Positions 33,635-42,559 of a DNA stretch of 64,000 nt are shown piece after piece (the first letter of the stretch is position 1; every line of letters starts with the position of its first letter). Made by a program: the position numbers and the translations under genes. The DNA is taken from assembly GCA_964556115.1 (NCBI GenBank), contig CAZKVC010000001.1, forward strand, positions 124,001 through 188,000, in the 5' to 3' direction. Under the pieces are notes generated by a model, which was not told where the DNA came from, did no database searches, and saw only the letters and a program-made list of their open reading frames with translations. This DNA comes from Parvularcula sp964556115. Lineage in GTDB: Bacteria > Pseudomonadota > Alphaproteobacteria > Caulobacterales > Parvularculaceae.

Positions 33635-34777
33635 ATGAACAATCGGCCGATCGGTTTCTTCGTCCACCACCAGGGACGGGGCCACGCCAGGAGGTGCGAG
33701 GCGATCCTCGCGGAACTCGGCGACCGTCCGGTCACCATCCTTTCTGCCTCGCGTGACAATTTCGGTGATCTCGATGACAGGGTCACGTTCATCGAACTGC
33801 CCGATATGATCGGCGATCCTTCGCGAACGGCAGCGCTCCACGATCAGCCTACCCCCCAGGCGATGCATTGCGTACCGATGGGTTCGAACCTTCTGCGTGA
33901 GAACGCCGGGCTGATTGCCCGCTTCCTCACGGAACAGGACCCCACCCTCTTCTTCGTCGATGTTTCCGCCGAATGGGCGCTGCTCTCGCGGCTATGTTCC
34001 GTCCCTGCCGTTTCAGTCCGCATGCACGGCGAGCGCTCGGATGTTGGTCACACAGCCGCTTACGAAGCCAGCGCCGCCATGGTGGCGCCTTTCGACGAGC
34101 GGCTCGAGCAGGAAGACTATCCGCAGGCCCTGCGGCAGAAGACGTTCTACTCCGGCGGTCTGTGCACCACGACCACCGATGTTCCCGGCCGAAAGAAGGC
34201 CCGCAAGGCGCTGGGCTTGCCCCTCGACCGGCAGATTGTCGTCGCGGTCAGCGGCGGCGGCGGATCCGGCACGCCTTTCGCCCCCTTGACGATGGGAGCG
34301 CGCGCGCTGCCGGAAGCCCTCTGGCTGACCCTTGGAAAGGTGACGACCGAAGGTCACGAGACCGAGTTCTCGAACCTCAAGCAGCTTGGCTGGGTCGAGG
34401 ACACCATCCCCTATATCGCCGCGGCCGATCTCGTGCTCGCCTCTGCGGGGGACAACACCGTGCACGAGATTGCCAGGGTCGGGCGGCCATTCCTATGCGT
34501 TCCTGAATGGCGCTATTTCGGTGAGCAGTTCGCGAAGGCCGAACGCCTCGACGCTATCGGGGCTGCCCATACGTTGCCTCACTGGCCAGCGGGCCTCGAG
34601 AGCTGGGCCGCAGCCGCCCGCAAGGCATCCGAGATTGATCTAGGCTCGCAGAAATCGCTCTTCGCGCCTGATGCAGGCCGCAGGATCGCGGATTTTCTCA
34701 CCGGCCTCGAACAGCGCATGTGGTCAGGAGAAACGAACCGTACGCGGCGCCCGCGCCCGCTCGAAGTCGTCGTCTGA
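33635..34777 (+). CDS. MurG/GT28-like glycosyltransferase
   Basis: This 380-residue GT-B enzyme has a glycine-rich N-terminal loop (GFFVHHQGRGHARR) and the GT28 C-terminal donor-site segment (SAGDNTVHEIARVGRPFLCVPEW). It probably transfers a hexosamine or hexose from a UDP-sugar. The ATG at 33635 is used. Its last 54 bases overlap the convergent GT2 gene, an unusually long coding overlap. Confidence 0.82.
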   Translation: MNNRPIGFFVHHQGRGHARRCEAILAELGDRPVTILSASRDNFGDLDDRVTFIELPDMIGDPSRTAALHDQPTPQAMHCVPMGSNLLRENAGLIARFLTEQDPTLFFVDVSAEWALLSRLCSVPAVSVRMHGERSDVGHTAAYEASAAMVAPFDERLEQEDYPQALRQKTFYSGGLCTTTTDVPGRKKARKALGLPLDRQIVVAVSGGGGSGTPFAPLTMGARALPEALWLTLGKVTTEGHETEFSNLKQLGWVEDTIPYIAAADLVLASAGDNTVHEIARVGRPFLCVPEWRYFGEQFAKAERLDAIGAAHTLPHWPAGLESWAAAARKASEIDLGSQKSLFAPDAGRRIADFLTGLEQRMWSGETNRTRRPRPLEVVV

Positions 34778-35581
34778 AGGCTGACGCAGGACCTCGACGC
34801 GGTCTTCGGTCCAGGCGATGTATCCTTCGCGCTCGAACTGTTCGAGCCAGTATTCCATGCACCAGCGGCCATGCTTGCGACGAAACCTTTCAGCATTGGT
34901 GATCACGTCAGCGAAATGCTGCAGGGGGGGCTTGCTGACAGGATGCCACTGATGGACCGCCCGCATGGCAGGTACAAACGTCAGCGCACCGCCTGCTTTC
35001 CCAAGCGCTAGAGCGAAGTCCGTATCCTCACCGCCGTAGCCTTCGAAGGTCTCGTCGAAGCCGCCTGATCGTTCGTAGAGGTTACGCTCGAGCGCGAAAA
35101 CGAGCGACCAGAATTCGCTCATGTCGGAAACTGCAACGGGGGCTCCTGCCAGCTCGCCGCCGAGCCGGGCCGGGTGACGCTCCGCCTTCTGCCAAAGCTC
35201 TTCGAAGGGCAAATGGCCCGGGGTCTCAGCATCGAGATAACGGCAGTCCCCCATCAGGACCCGACCATCTTCAATCGCTTCGGACGCAGCTTCGACGAAA
35301 CCCGGATGGGGTATGCAGTCGACATCAAGAAAGATCAGTAGCTCTCCTTGAGCGGCGTCGGCAGCAGCGTTGCGGGCCTTGGCGAGAGGCAGTTTGCCAC
35401 CTGTGACCTTCACGGTACGGACCGGAAGAGAGAAATCTTTCAGAAATTCCGGTATTTCGTCCTGCATCAACGCGATGATGACTTCGTCAGGCGGCAAACT
35501 TTGCCGCTCGAGGCCGACAAGCATGTTAGCAAGATGATCTTCACGCCCCCGAACGAGGGACAGCACACTGACCTTCGTCAC
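34724..35581 (-). CDS. Glycosyltransferase family 2
   Basis: This 285-residue GT-A enzyme has the DxD motif in FLDVDCIPHPGF and a galactosyltransferase-like C-terminal segment (GGFDETFEGYGGEDTDFALAL) that holds the catalytic acid. It overlaps the upstream sucrose-phosphate-synthase-like gene by four bases (co-transcribed), and its 3' end overlaps the convergent GT28 gene by 54 bases. Acceptor unknown. Confidence 0.88.
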   Translation of the reverse strand: MTKVSVLSLVRGREDHLANMLVGLERQSLPPDEVIIALMQDEIPEFLKDFSLPVRTVKVTGGKLPLAKARNAAADAAQGELLIFLDVDCIPHPGFVEAASEAIEDGRVLMGDCRYLDAETPGHLPFEELWQKAERHPARLGGELAGAPVAVSDMSEFWSLVFALERNLYERSGGFDETFEGYGGEDTDFALALGKAGGALTFVPAMRAVHQWHPVSKPPLQHFADVITNAERFRRKHGRWCMEYWLEQFEREGYIAWTEDRVEVLRQPSDDDFERARAPRTVRFS

Positions 35582-37635
35582 TGTTGATAACGGCGCAGGG
35601 CTTCGAGGATGCCGCCGGCATAGCTTTGCTCAGCGAAATAGGTGTTGGTCCTGCCGCGCAAGCAGTCGAGCTCAGACCGGTGATTGCCAACGATGACACC
35701 GGTTCCCGCTGTGAGAAGAAGATCTTCGTCATTGCCAGAGTCCCCGGCGGCGATCGTCGACGAGATTGGAATACGCAGTTTCTTTGCCACCCATTTGAGG
35801 GCCTGCCCCTTTGATGCCTTGCGCGGGAGAATATCGAGATAGTTGCCGTGACTGCAGATGACGGTCGCTGCGAGACTGGCATCGGCCAACATACGCTTCA
35901 CCGTGAGGGCGAGACCCGGCCGATCCACGTAGTAACTGATCTTGTGCTGACGTTGCTCGCAGGGAGGTTGCAAACGAAGACCCTTCGTACTCTCCAACAC
36001 CTCGCAGATGACGTCCCCGCTCCAATCGCGGTCGATCATCCGCGACCAATCACGGTCCGCTTCCAGATGCCTGAGATCGAGATCGCGGCTATAATAGATT
36101 TCGGATCCGACGGAGGTGATGAGGACCTCCGGCAACGGCGCTTGCCATTCCCTCAGAACACGCATGGCGTCCTGAAGGCTCCTGCCTGTCGCGATCGCGA
36201 AGTGAAAGCCGCGGTTCGCAGCGCGCCAGGACGCGAAGGCTTCCAGGCTCTTCCGTTCACCAACCAGCGTATCGTCGATGTCCGAAACAATGAGATTCGG
36301 CCGCGGAACGGCAAAAGCCAGACGAGGAGCTTTCGGCCGCAGAATGCCTCTGAGGTCCGTCAGGGCCTCCTCGGCGTGGCGGCTCCAGCTATAAAAGCCG
36401 ATACCCTCCAAACCATTGCGGCGTGCCGCCTGCCATTCTCTTGGCTGGTCGAGGAGATCGATAGCGGCCTTGGTCAGGTCTTGCGGGCGGTGAGGATCAA
36501 TCAGCCTGCCGTTTTTCAGTTTACCAACTATATCGACAGGACCACCGTTTCGGGTAGCGAGGACCGGAAGGCCGGAAGCCGCCGCTTCCAGAATGGTCAA
36601 ACCGAAGGGCTCGTTCAATGCAGGGTTGGCGAACAGACCGCCCTTAGCGGCGGCCCAGTGGTAGATTGCAGGAACGGATTGCACCCTGTGGTGCTTTGGC
36701 AAAGCAACGCTGCCGTAGAGGTCGTAAAGATCGATGAGGTAGAGAAGCCGCTCCATGACTTCGCGACCTTCGTCATCAAGCTCTTCGATATCCTTCCGTA
36801 CACCCGCGAAAATGACGAGATTGGCTCCATCGCGCAACTCTTCGGAGGCACCGAAGGCATGGAGGAGATATTCGAGATTTTTTTTCGCCACCGGCCGGGC
36901 AACAGCGAGGATCGGCGGCTTTTCCGGGTCGGTCAGAAACCGGCCGATCGAGTCCTCGACCTCTTCAAGCTCGGCCTCGGATGGCTCCTTCCCAAACGCA
37001 TCGAGGTCGCAGCCGGGTGGGTTCAGAAAGATCTTCTCGGGCCGGTTCCCGGGATAAAGCGAGTATTGATGCTCGGCCTCGTCGCGGGAACTCGCAACGA
37101 TGCGGTCCGCGGCGGCGATGACCTTGTCCTCACGCTCGATCCGCCGCCGCAGATCTTCGCAACCCGGATTCGCCAAAGCGGCGGCCTTGACCCTGCCGAG
37201 GGAGTGGCCGGTGAACTGGAACGGGATACCGAGTCGTCTCTTGATTTCCATCGCGACGATCCCGGCATCGGCGTAGTGCGCGTGGATCAGATCGGGTTTC
37301 GTTTCCCCCCCTTGGATCATATCGATCAGACGGTCGGCGAAGGTGCCCGTGACGCGGTGGAGTTCCTCTTTGGGGAGATAGCTCTCTACACCGTCGTCGA
37401 CGCGAAGGACGGACACCCCTTCGGAGATTTCTTCGGTTGCGCGCTCGAACTGTGGCCCGAGATTGGGATCACAGAAGCTGCGCGTTGCAATTAATTGCTT
37501 GTTAACGCCAAGCTTTTTCTGGGCCGCGCAGAGTTCCAGCACATATCGGATATGGCCACCGGTATCAGGTGTAATGCCGTAATCGACGGTGCCGGATTTC
37601 AGGCAACCCTGAAGCGCTATGTGCAGGATGAACAT
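35578..37635 (-). CDS. Sucrose-phosphate synthase / sucrose-phosphatase-like fusion
   Basis: The 685-residue protein has a GT4 N-terminal half (about 1-430): the SPS-type acceptor loop PDTGGHIRYVLEL and the E-x7-E donor motif (Glu342 and Glu350 in NEPFGLTILE). A C-terminal HAD-IIB domain (about 447-685) has DIDDT (nucleophile Asp452, acid Asp454), Lys609 and GDSGNDEDLL. Such fusions can form sucrose-6-phosphate and dephosphorylate it, giving the compatible solute sucrose. Mannosylfructose or related disaccharides are alternatives. It overlaps the downstream GT2 gene by four bases. Confidence 0.85.
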   Translation of the reverse strand: MFILHIALQGCLKSGTVDYGITPDTGGHIRYVLELCAAQKKLGVNKQLIATRSFCDPNLGPQFERATEEISEGVSVLRVDDGVESYLPKEELHRVTGTFADRLIDMIQGGETKPDLIHAHYADAGIVAMEIKRRLGIPFQFTGHSLGRVKAAALANPGCEDLRRRIEREDKVIAAADRIVASSRDEAEHQYSLYPGNRPEKIFLNPPGCDLDAFGKEPSEAELEEVEDSIGRFLTDPEKPPILAVARPVAKKNLEYLLHAFGASEELRDGANLVIFAGVRKDIEELDDEGREVMERLLYLIDLYDLYGSVALPKHHRVQSVPAIYHWAAAKGGLFANPALNEPFGLTILEAAASGLPVLATRNGGPVDIVGKLKNGRLIDPHRPQDLTKAAIDLLDQPREWQAARRNGLEGIGFYSWSRHAEEALTDLRGILRPKAPRLAFAVPRPNLIVSDIDDTLVGERKSLEAFASWRAANRGFHFAIATGRSLQDAMRVLREWQAPLPEVLITSVGSEIYYSRDLDLRHLEADRDWSRMIDRDWSGDVICEVLESTKGLRLQPPCEQRQHKISYYVDRPGLALTVKRMLADASLAATVICSHGNYLDILPRKASKGQALKWVAKKLRIPISSTIAAGDSGNDEDLLLTAGTGVIVGNHRSELDCLRGRTNTYFAEQSYAGGILEALRRYQQ

Positions 37636-37715
37636 GACCCGGCAATACCTACCATCAGCCTTCGGTTCCGCTTGTAAGTCAAAGAACTAGAATCTGTCGC
37701 AGGAGTCATGGGTTC

Positions 37716-38744
37716 ATGCGTATCGCGCTCGTTTCCCCCCTCATCTACCCCTCCCCACCCCCCTTCTCGGGCGGAACCGAACGGGTGGTACATGACCTCG
37801 GCGAAGCCCTCGTCGCGCGGGGTCACGAAGTGACGGTTTACGCAGCCGAAGGGTCGGCTACCTCCGGTGAGCTTGTCAGCATGGGTCCGTCAGTCCTCTC
37901 CGTGGAGGACACGCCGCCCGGCTATGCTGCTGCACGAGAGGCGTTGCTTTTGGAGCGCGTGCGGAAGGATGCTGAACGCTATGACATTGTTCATTGCCAT
38001 ACGGAGTTCATGCATGCTCCCGTTCTCGGACCGGACCGCTGGAAGAGTTTGACAACTATTCATTGGCGAGCTGACGAAGAGGACCGGCAGGTCTTCCTGG
38101 AAGGGTTTCCGGACCTTCCTGTCGTTGCGATCTCACAGGCGCAGGCGGAAACATTCCCGTCGAGCGCCCGTCTCGAAGGGGTCGTTCACCACGGCATGCC
38201 GCCCGGTCGCTACAATTATGGCGACGGCTCTGGTGGCTATGCGGCCTTCCTTGGGCGGATGACGGACCAGAAGGGGCCGGACAGAGCGATCAGGGCCGCC
38301 CGTGAAGCGGGTCTGCCTATCAAGCTGGCCGGTGACATCGACATCGGTAATCCGGATTATTTCGAGACGCAGGTCAAGCCGCTCCTTGGTCCTGAGGCAG
38401 AGTATATCGGCCCGATCGGGGACCGCGAAAAGCAGCGGTTTCTCGGCGAGGCCAAGGTCTTCGCCATGCCGATCGAGTGGCCGGAGCCGTTCGGTCTGGT
38501 GATGATCGAAGCCATGGCGTGCGGAACGCCGATTGCCGCCTCCCCCTATGGCGCAGCGCCCGAGATCGTCGGAACGGGCGCTGGCGCCCTTGCCCCACTC
38601 GGCCGCTTTGCCGACGCCCTTCGCGAAGCTTCCGGCTATGACCGGCAAGCGGTCAGGAACATTTTCGAAGCTCGCTTCACTTCGGACCGCATGGCTGCAG
38701 AGTACGAGGCGATCTACCGTAAGATCGCAGAGCGAACGGGGTGA
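37716..38744 (+). CDS. Glycosyltransferase family 4
   Basis: This 342-residue GT-B enzyme has the glycine-rich SGGTERVVHDL near the N-terminus and the E-x7-E motif in WPEPFGLVMIEAMACGTP. It is divergent from the sucrose-phosphate-synthase-like gene across about 80 bases. Its 3' end overlaps the convergent zinc-ribbon GT2 gene by 68 bases. Donor and acceptor unknown. Confidence 0.88.
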   Translation: MRIALVSPLIYPSPPPFSGGTERVVHDLGEALVARGHEVTVYAAEGSATSGELVSMGPSVLSVEDTPPGYAAAREALLLERVRKDAERYDIVHCHTEFMHAPVLGPDRWKSLTTIHWRADEEDRQVFLEGFPDLPVVAISQAQAETFPSSARLEGVVHHGMPPGRYNYGDGSGGYAAFLGRMTDQKGPDRAIRAAREAGLPIKLAGDIDIGNPDYFETQVKPLLGPEAEYIGPIGDREKQRFLGEAKVFAMPIEWPEPFGLVMIEAMACGTPIAASPYGAAPEIVGTGAGALAPLGRFADALREASGYDRQAVRNIFEARFTSDRMAAEYEAIYRKIAERTG

Positions 38745-39675
38745 GCAGTTCGGCTTCTTCGCAGCGTCGCTCGGCGCTCTGGCCCAGCGCGTCGTAGCGC
38801 CAGCGGCGTTTGCTGACATGCTCTGCCGACAGGTGATGGATGATGTGTCCACGGAGAAAGATCATCGTTTCCCACCACCGTTCCGTCGCCATCGGTCGCT
38901 CGTGAACCCGGCCGGCGAACGCTTCGGTCGCGCGAAGAAGCCGGTACTGCGTGTCAGGGAACATGCCCGAAAGGACACCACCCACCCTGTTCGCCCTTGG
39001 AAAACCGAGCGCCCGCAACCCGTAGTGATCTGCGAGTGCGACGGCCCCGCCGAGCTGCTCCAAAAGCTCGTCGGACAAGGTTTCGTCACTATCGAGATGA
39101 AGGACCCAGGGCGTGCGCACCGCCCCCTGCGCATAGTTCCGCTGAGCTCCGAAATCGCCCGCGAGTGGCCGGGAAAGGATGCGGAGACCATCCGCTTCGC
39201 CAACATCACTCCCAGGCCGGTCGAGAAGCAGGATCGCTTCGGCGAAGGCAGGGGCTTTGAGCATCACGGCAATTCTGGCGCGCAGGTCTTCGCTCAACTC
39301 CTTCGTCAGCATAACGAGGGTGATCTCAGCCAGGCGGGGTGTGGGAAGGCGCAGGCTACCTTCGGCCAGCTTGTCTTCGTGCCCAGGGGGCGGCTCTTTC
39401 TCATCCGAATGATAAGCCAGCGGGCGGAGGGTCGCTGCCTGCCTCAACGTGATTCGGTCGAGCGCGCTTCTTTCCTTGCCGTCCCATAACCCCGACCGCA
39501 GCGAACGCAGAAGACGCTGCCGTTTGAAACGCTGCGCGCTGTCGCTCCGGTCGTCTTGCGCGATGACACCGCAGAGGTTGCACCGTTGTGCTTTATCCCG
39601 CAACGGTCCTAGACATAGGTGGCAACGTCCGTTCAAGGACAGTTCGTGGACCGGAAGGCCGCTGGGGTCGCTCAT
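38677..39675 (-). CDS. Glycosyltransferase family 2 with N-terminal zinc-ribbon-like motif
   Basis: The 332-residue protein has a GT2 catalytic domain (about 110-290) with the DxD-like HLDSDETLS and an FPRANRVGG acceptor segment. Ahead of it, residues 18-35 form two CxxC pairs (Cys18, Cys21, Cys32 and Cys35), a likely zinc ribbon that is unusual for GT2 enzymes. It overlaps the upstream GT4 gene by four bases and the convergent GT4 gene by 68 bases. The role of the zinc ribbon is unknown. Confidence 0.82.
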   Translation of the reverse strand: MSDPSGLPVHELSLNGRCHLCLGPLRDKAQRCNLCGVIAQDDRSDSAQRFKRQRLLRSLRSGLWDGKERSALDRITLRQAATLRPLAYHSDEKEPPPGHEDKLAEGSLRLPTPRLAEITLVMLTKELSEDLRARIAVMLKAPAFAEAILLLDRPGSDVGEADGLRILSRPLAGDFGAQRNYAQGAVRTPWVLHLDSDETLSDELLEQLGGAVALADHYGLRALGFPRANRVGGVLSGMFPDTQYRLLRATEAFAGRVHERPMATERWWETMIFLRGHIIHHLSAEHVSKRRWRYDALGQSAERRCEEAELLTPFALRSYGRSPRTLQPCGPK

Positions 39676-40871
39676 ATTGTTCCGCGCCGTTTCAGAACTT
39701 CGTCGTAGACGACGAGCGTTTCGCGCCCCAGTCTTTCGCGGCGAAGGCTATCGGCATGCTTCATCCCAATATTGCGCATGGCCCTTGCCCTGTCCGGGTG
39801 CGCGGTGATTTCCGCCATCGTCCGATGGATCTCGCTCGCGGAACAGTTGCGGCTTAGTCGGCCGAAGGGGTGCGCGCTCAGGAGATCGCGAGCACTGGGG
39901 TCCGTCCGTGTAGCGATCAAAGGCCGTCCATAGGCGGCCGCTTCGCGATAGACGATCCCGTAGCTTTCATAGCGTGACGGCGCGAGGATGAAGTCCGCCC
40001 GGCAGAAAGCGTCGTGCTTCTCTTGTTCTCCGGCCCGTCCGAGGTCCTCAATACCGGCTCTCAGATCATCCTCGATCCCCAGAGCCTTCATGCGCTCTTT
40101 CAGGCTTCCGGCCGCCAGACCGATGATGATGAGCCCGGGCTTCCTGCCCTCCTCGGCCGCGAGATGGAAACGGGAGAAGGCGCCCAGTGCTTCGTCGAAA
40201 CCTTTGCGCTTCTCCGCTCGGCCTATGAACAGGAATGTCGGAGCCGCGTCGAAGTCGGGCGGCGGGCAGGACCGTCCCCGGGCGATCAGTTCGTCATCGA
40301 GGCTGAGCGCGATGACACGGTGTGGGCCGCTGGTCCCTAGTGCATAGGCGTCGATGATCTTGTCGCGGTGGTGCGGGGCGTTCGAGATCAAGCCATCGGC
40401 CTTGCGGGCAGTGTGGGCTTCAAGTCGGTGCGCGAAGCGCAGGTCGGTCTTGTCGCGAAGGCTGCTCCGCTCAGTATAGGCATTGATAGCCGGAGTGCTG
40501 TTGCGGACAACCAGCGGGGTCGCACCGTCCGCGAGGAAAAGACCGGGTGCGTACCAGTTGGTTGCCTCCGCCACGTCGAAGGCCCCGTTATGCCGAACTT
40601 CATCCTGATAGCGCGCGAAGAATCTGTAGGGAGCGACGAAGTGGCCGAGATAGGCGCGCTCACGCACCCAGTCACCCCAGCTGCCGCCTTCGGTCTTGCA
40701 GCCGACGACCTTCGCGCCGGTAGCCTCGTCCCGTTCCACACCCTCGCGGTCGAGCGTAAAGACAGTGACATCCACGCCCTGACGCGACAGGCCGCCTGCG
40801 ATCTCGCTGGCGGCCTGTCCCAGACCCGTTGGTACTGGCGGGTAATCGAACGTTAGAAGCGCCGTTCTCAT
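39672..40871 (-). CDS. Glycosyltransferase family 4
   Basis: This 399-residue GT-B enzyme has the N-terminal loop PPVPTGLGQAASEIAGGL, a central FIGRAEKRKGFDEAL donor-domain start and a C-terminal RYESYGIVYREAAAYGRPLIATR segment with the E-x7-E-like motif. The ATG at 40871 overlaps the stop of the sulfotransferase-like gene (ATGA). With the zinc-ribbon GT2 it forms a three-gene unit. Confidence 0.86.
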   Translation of the reverse strand: MRTALLTFDYPPVPTGLGQAASEIAGGLSRQGVDVTVFTLDREGVERDEATGAKVVGCKTEGGSWGDWVRERAYLGHFVAPYRFFARYQDEVRHNGAFDVAEATNWYAPGLFLADGATPLVVRNSTPAINAYTERSSLRDKTDLRFAHRLEAHTARKADGLISNAPHHRDKIIDAYALGTSGPHRVIALSLDDELIARGRSCPPPDFDAAPTFLFIGRAEKRKGFDEALGAFSRFHLAAEEGRKPGLIIIGLAAGSLKERMKALGIEDDLRAGIEDLGRAGEQEKHDAFCRADFILAPSRYESYGIVYREAAAYGRPLIATRTDPSARDLLSAHPFGRLSRNCSASEIHRTMAEITAHPDRARAMRNIGMKHADSLRRERLGRETLVVYDEVLKRRGTI

Positions 40872-41578
40872 GAAGCAGGATGCGTACCGAACCACTTTGC
40901 TTCAAGAAGAGGGTTCAGGCGCGATTTGATGAAGCGCCGGTCTTCATCGCTGATCGGCGGGTAACTTCTAGGTTCGAACTCTTCCTCGCCGAGCCCCTTA
41001 TAGGTCTCGATCGGCGCAAAGGGTTCTTTCCGTTCCCACCCGAACTGCGCCGCGACATTGTTGAGAAAGGTCTCGGGTTTCCGCGCGGCCCGCTCATAGT
41101 CTACGAGCAGCTTGGGCTGTTTCGGCGAAAGGGCGGACCATTGGGTCAGCTTCGCTTCCCGCAGCGCCCAGATATCCTCGAAGCGGTGGTTGGTAATGGG
41201 CTCGCGTTCCCGATCGTATTCGGTGAAATTGCCGCCATCGTCGAGATCACCCCCGACCCATTCCGCCCGAATGAACTCAGAAAAGCTCATTTCCCGTAGG
41301 TGGGGCGCTGCATGCCACGGCTTTTCGTGGAAACTCTGCGCCCACGAAAAAGGCTCACGGGCCACGATCACCACAGCGACGTCCTGGGGGAAGGCCTTGG
41401 CGCCAGGCCCAAACCAATGCTTGAAGCCGAACTCTTCGGTGAAGTCGGCAGAAGTGATGTTCCGCTCAAGGAGCTTGATGACGAAATGGGTTCCGGAGCA
41501 CCTCTCGCCGTAGACCTGATAGCGGACCGGGCGGATGACGGCGGCGGGGTCCTCAATGGGAAGTGCTGAATAAGGCAT
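40868..41578 (-). CDS. Sulfotransferase-like P-loop protein
   Basis: The 236-residue protein has a P-loop-like 5'-phosphosulfate motif (GERCSGTHF at 24-32) and a 3'-phosphate-binding-like segment (VVIVAREPFSWAQSF), matching the sulfotransferase fold. It is the first gene of a unit with two glycosyltransferases, suggesting sulfation of a surface glycan. Alternative: a nucleotide-binding protein of unknown role. An in-frame ATG nine bases upstream is a possible start. Confidence 0.68.
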   Translation of the reverse strand: MPYSALPIEDPAAVIRPVRYQVYGERCSGTHFVIKLLERNITSADFTEEFGFKHWFGPGAKAFPQDVAVVIVAREPFSWAQSFHEKPWHAAPHLREMSFSEFIRAEWVGGDLDDGGNFTEYDREREPITNHRFEDIWALREAKLTQWSALSPKQPKLLVDYERAARKPETFLNNVAAQFGWERKEPFAPIETYKGLGEEEFEPRSYPPISDEDRRFIKSRLNPLLEAKWFGTHPAS

Positions 41579-41770
41579 GCGCGGCAAAGGCCTGTGCTGC
41601 CAATCAGTTCCGCCGTGCTGGTTTCACAAGCGGAAGGCATCCGGTCACACCCGCAGAAGGGCCGGGCCGACGCCCTTTTTCTCACCCCCTCGTGAAGCGC
41701 GGCCCCGGACGGAACCTTGGGGCCTCCCTTGCCATTCCCGACCCATCAGCACGACATGATGGAGCGGGCC

Positions 41771-42559
41771 ATGACCACACCGATCCCTGCCGGATGGGAC
41801 ATTCACCGCACTGGGGGACCGGTTCTTGCGACCGCCGTTCACGCAGGCCACCAGCTCCTTCCCGGTGTTGAAGAACGCATGAAGGTGACAGCTGATACCC
41901 GGCGGCGCGAGGAAGATCCGATGACGGGGATCTGGAGCACCGTCGGCGACGATGCCTTCCGTTGCTACATCTCCCGCTTCCAGGTCGACCTCAACCGCCC
42001 GCGCGAACAGGCCGTCTACCTCAAGCCTGAGGACGCTTGGGGTATCGAAGTCTGGAACGACCAGCCGAGCGACGAGCAGGTTCAGAAATCTCTCGCCCTC
42101 TGGGACCACTACTACGAACTTATGGCGGGGTGGATCGAAGACCTGATCTCCGAGCACGGACGTCTTCTGGTGCTGGACATCCACAGCTACAACCACCGCC
42201 GCGATGGGCCTTTTGCCCATGACGCCCCGCAGCAAGACAACCCCGACATCGATCTTGGCGTGACGACCACGGACCGGGACAGGTTCGGTCATATCGTCGA
42301 CCAGCTTCGCGACAAGCTGGCCGCGGCCCCCGCGCAGGGACGCAAGCTCGATGTAAGAGAAAATGTCCGATACGATGACGGCGGTCACTGGCCGGAGTGG
42401 ATCTTCGCGAAATACGGTGAGAACGTCGCGACGGTCACTCTCGAATACAAGAAATTCTACATGGACGAATGGTCCGGGCACGCTTTTCTTCCTGTTGTCG
42501 AAGACCTGCGCCATGGCCTCGCTGAGGCCGTCGCTGCGGTGCGGAAGGAATTATGCTGA
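41771..42559 (+). CDS. N-formylglutamate amidohydrolase family protein
   Basis: The 262-residue protein shows the zinc amidohydrolase pattern of the N-formylglutamate deformylase / HutG2 family: TAVHAGHQL near the N-terminus, VLDIHSYNHRR in the centre and ENVRYDDGGHWPEW near the C-terminus. Family members cleave N-formylglutamate to glutamate and formate in histidine degradation, but no other hut genes are here. It overlaps the next gene by seven bases and begins a three-gene operon. Acting on an amide of a ligase product is inference. Confidence 0.82.
   Translation: MTTPIPAGWDIHRTGGPVLATAVHAGHQLLPGVEERMKVTADTRRREEDPMTGIWSTVGDDAFRCYISRFQVDLNRPREQAVYLKPEDAWGIEVWNDQPSDEQVQKSLALWDHYYELMAGWIEDLISEHGRLLVLDIHSYNHRRDGPFAHDAPQQDNPDIDLGVTTTDRDRFGHIVDQLRDKLAAAPAQGRKLDVRENVRYDDGGHWPEWIFAKYGENVATVTLEYKKFYMDEWSGHAFLPVVEDLRHGLAEAVAAVRKELC

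Noticed and set aside
35848..37494. 548-codon plus-strand frame opposite the sucrose-phosphate-synthase-like gene
   Set aside because: The opposite strand has complete GT4 and HAD motifs; the antisense frame shows no domain or start signal.
41645..42514. 289-codon minus-strand frame opposite the N-formylglutamate amidohydrolase gene
   Set aside because: The plus strand carries conserved zinc-site motifs and overlaps its operon partner; the antisense frame has no support.
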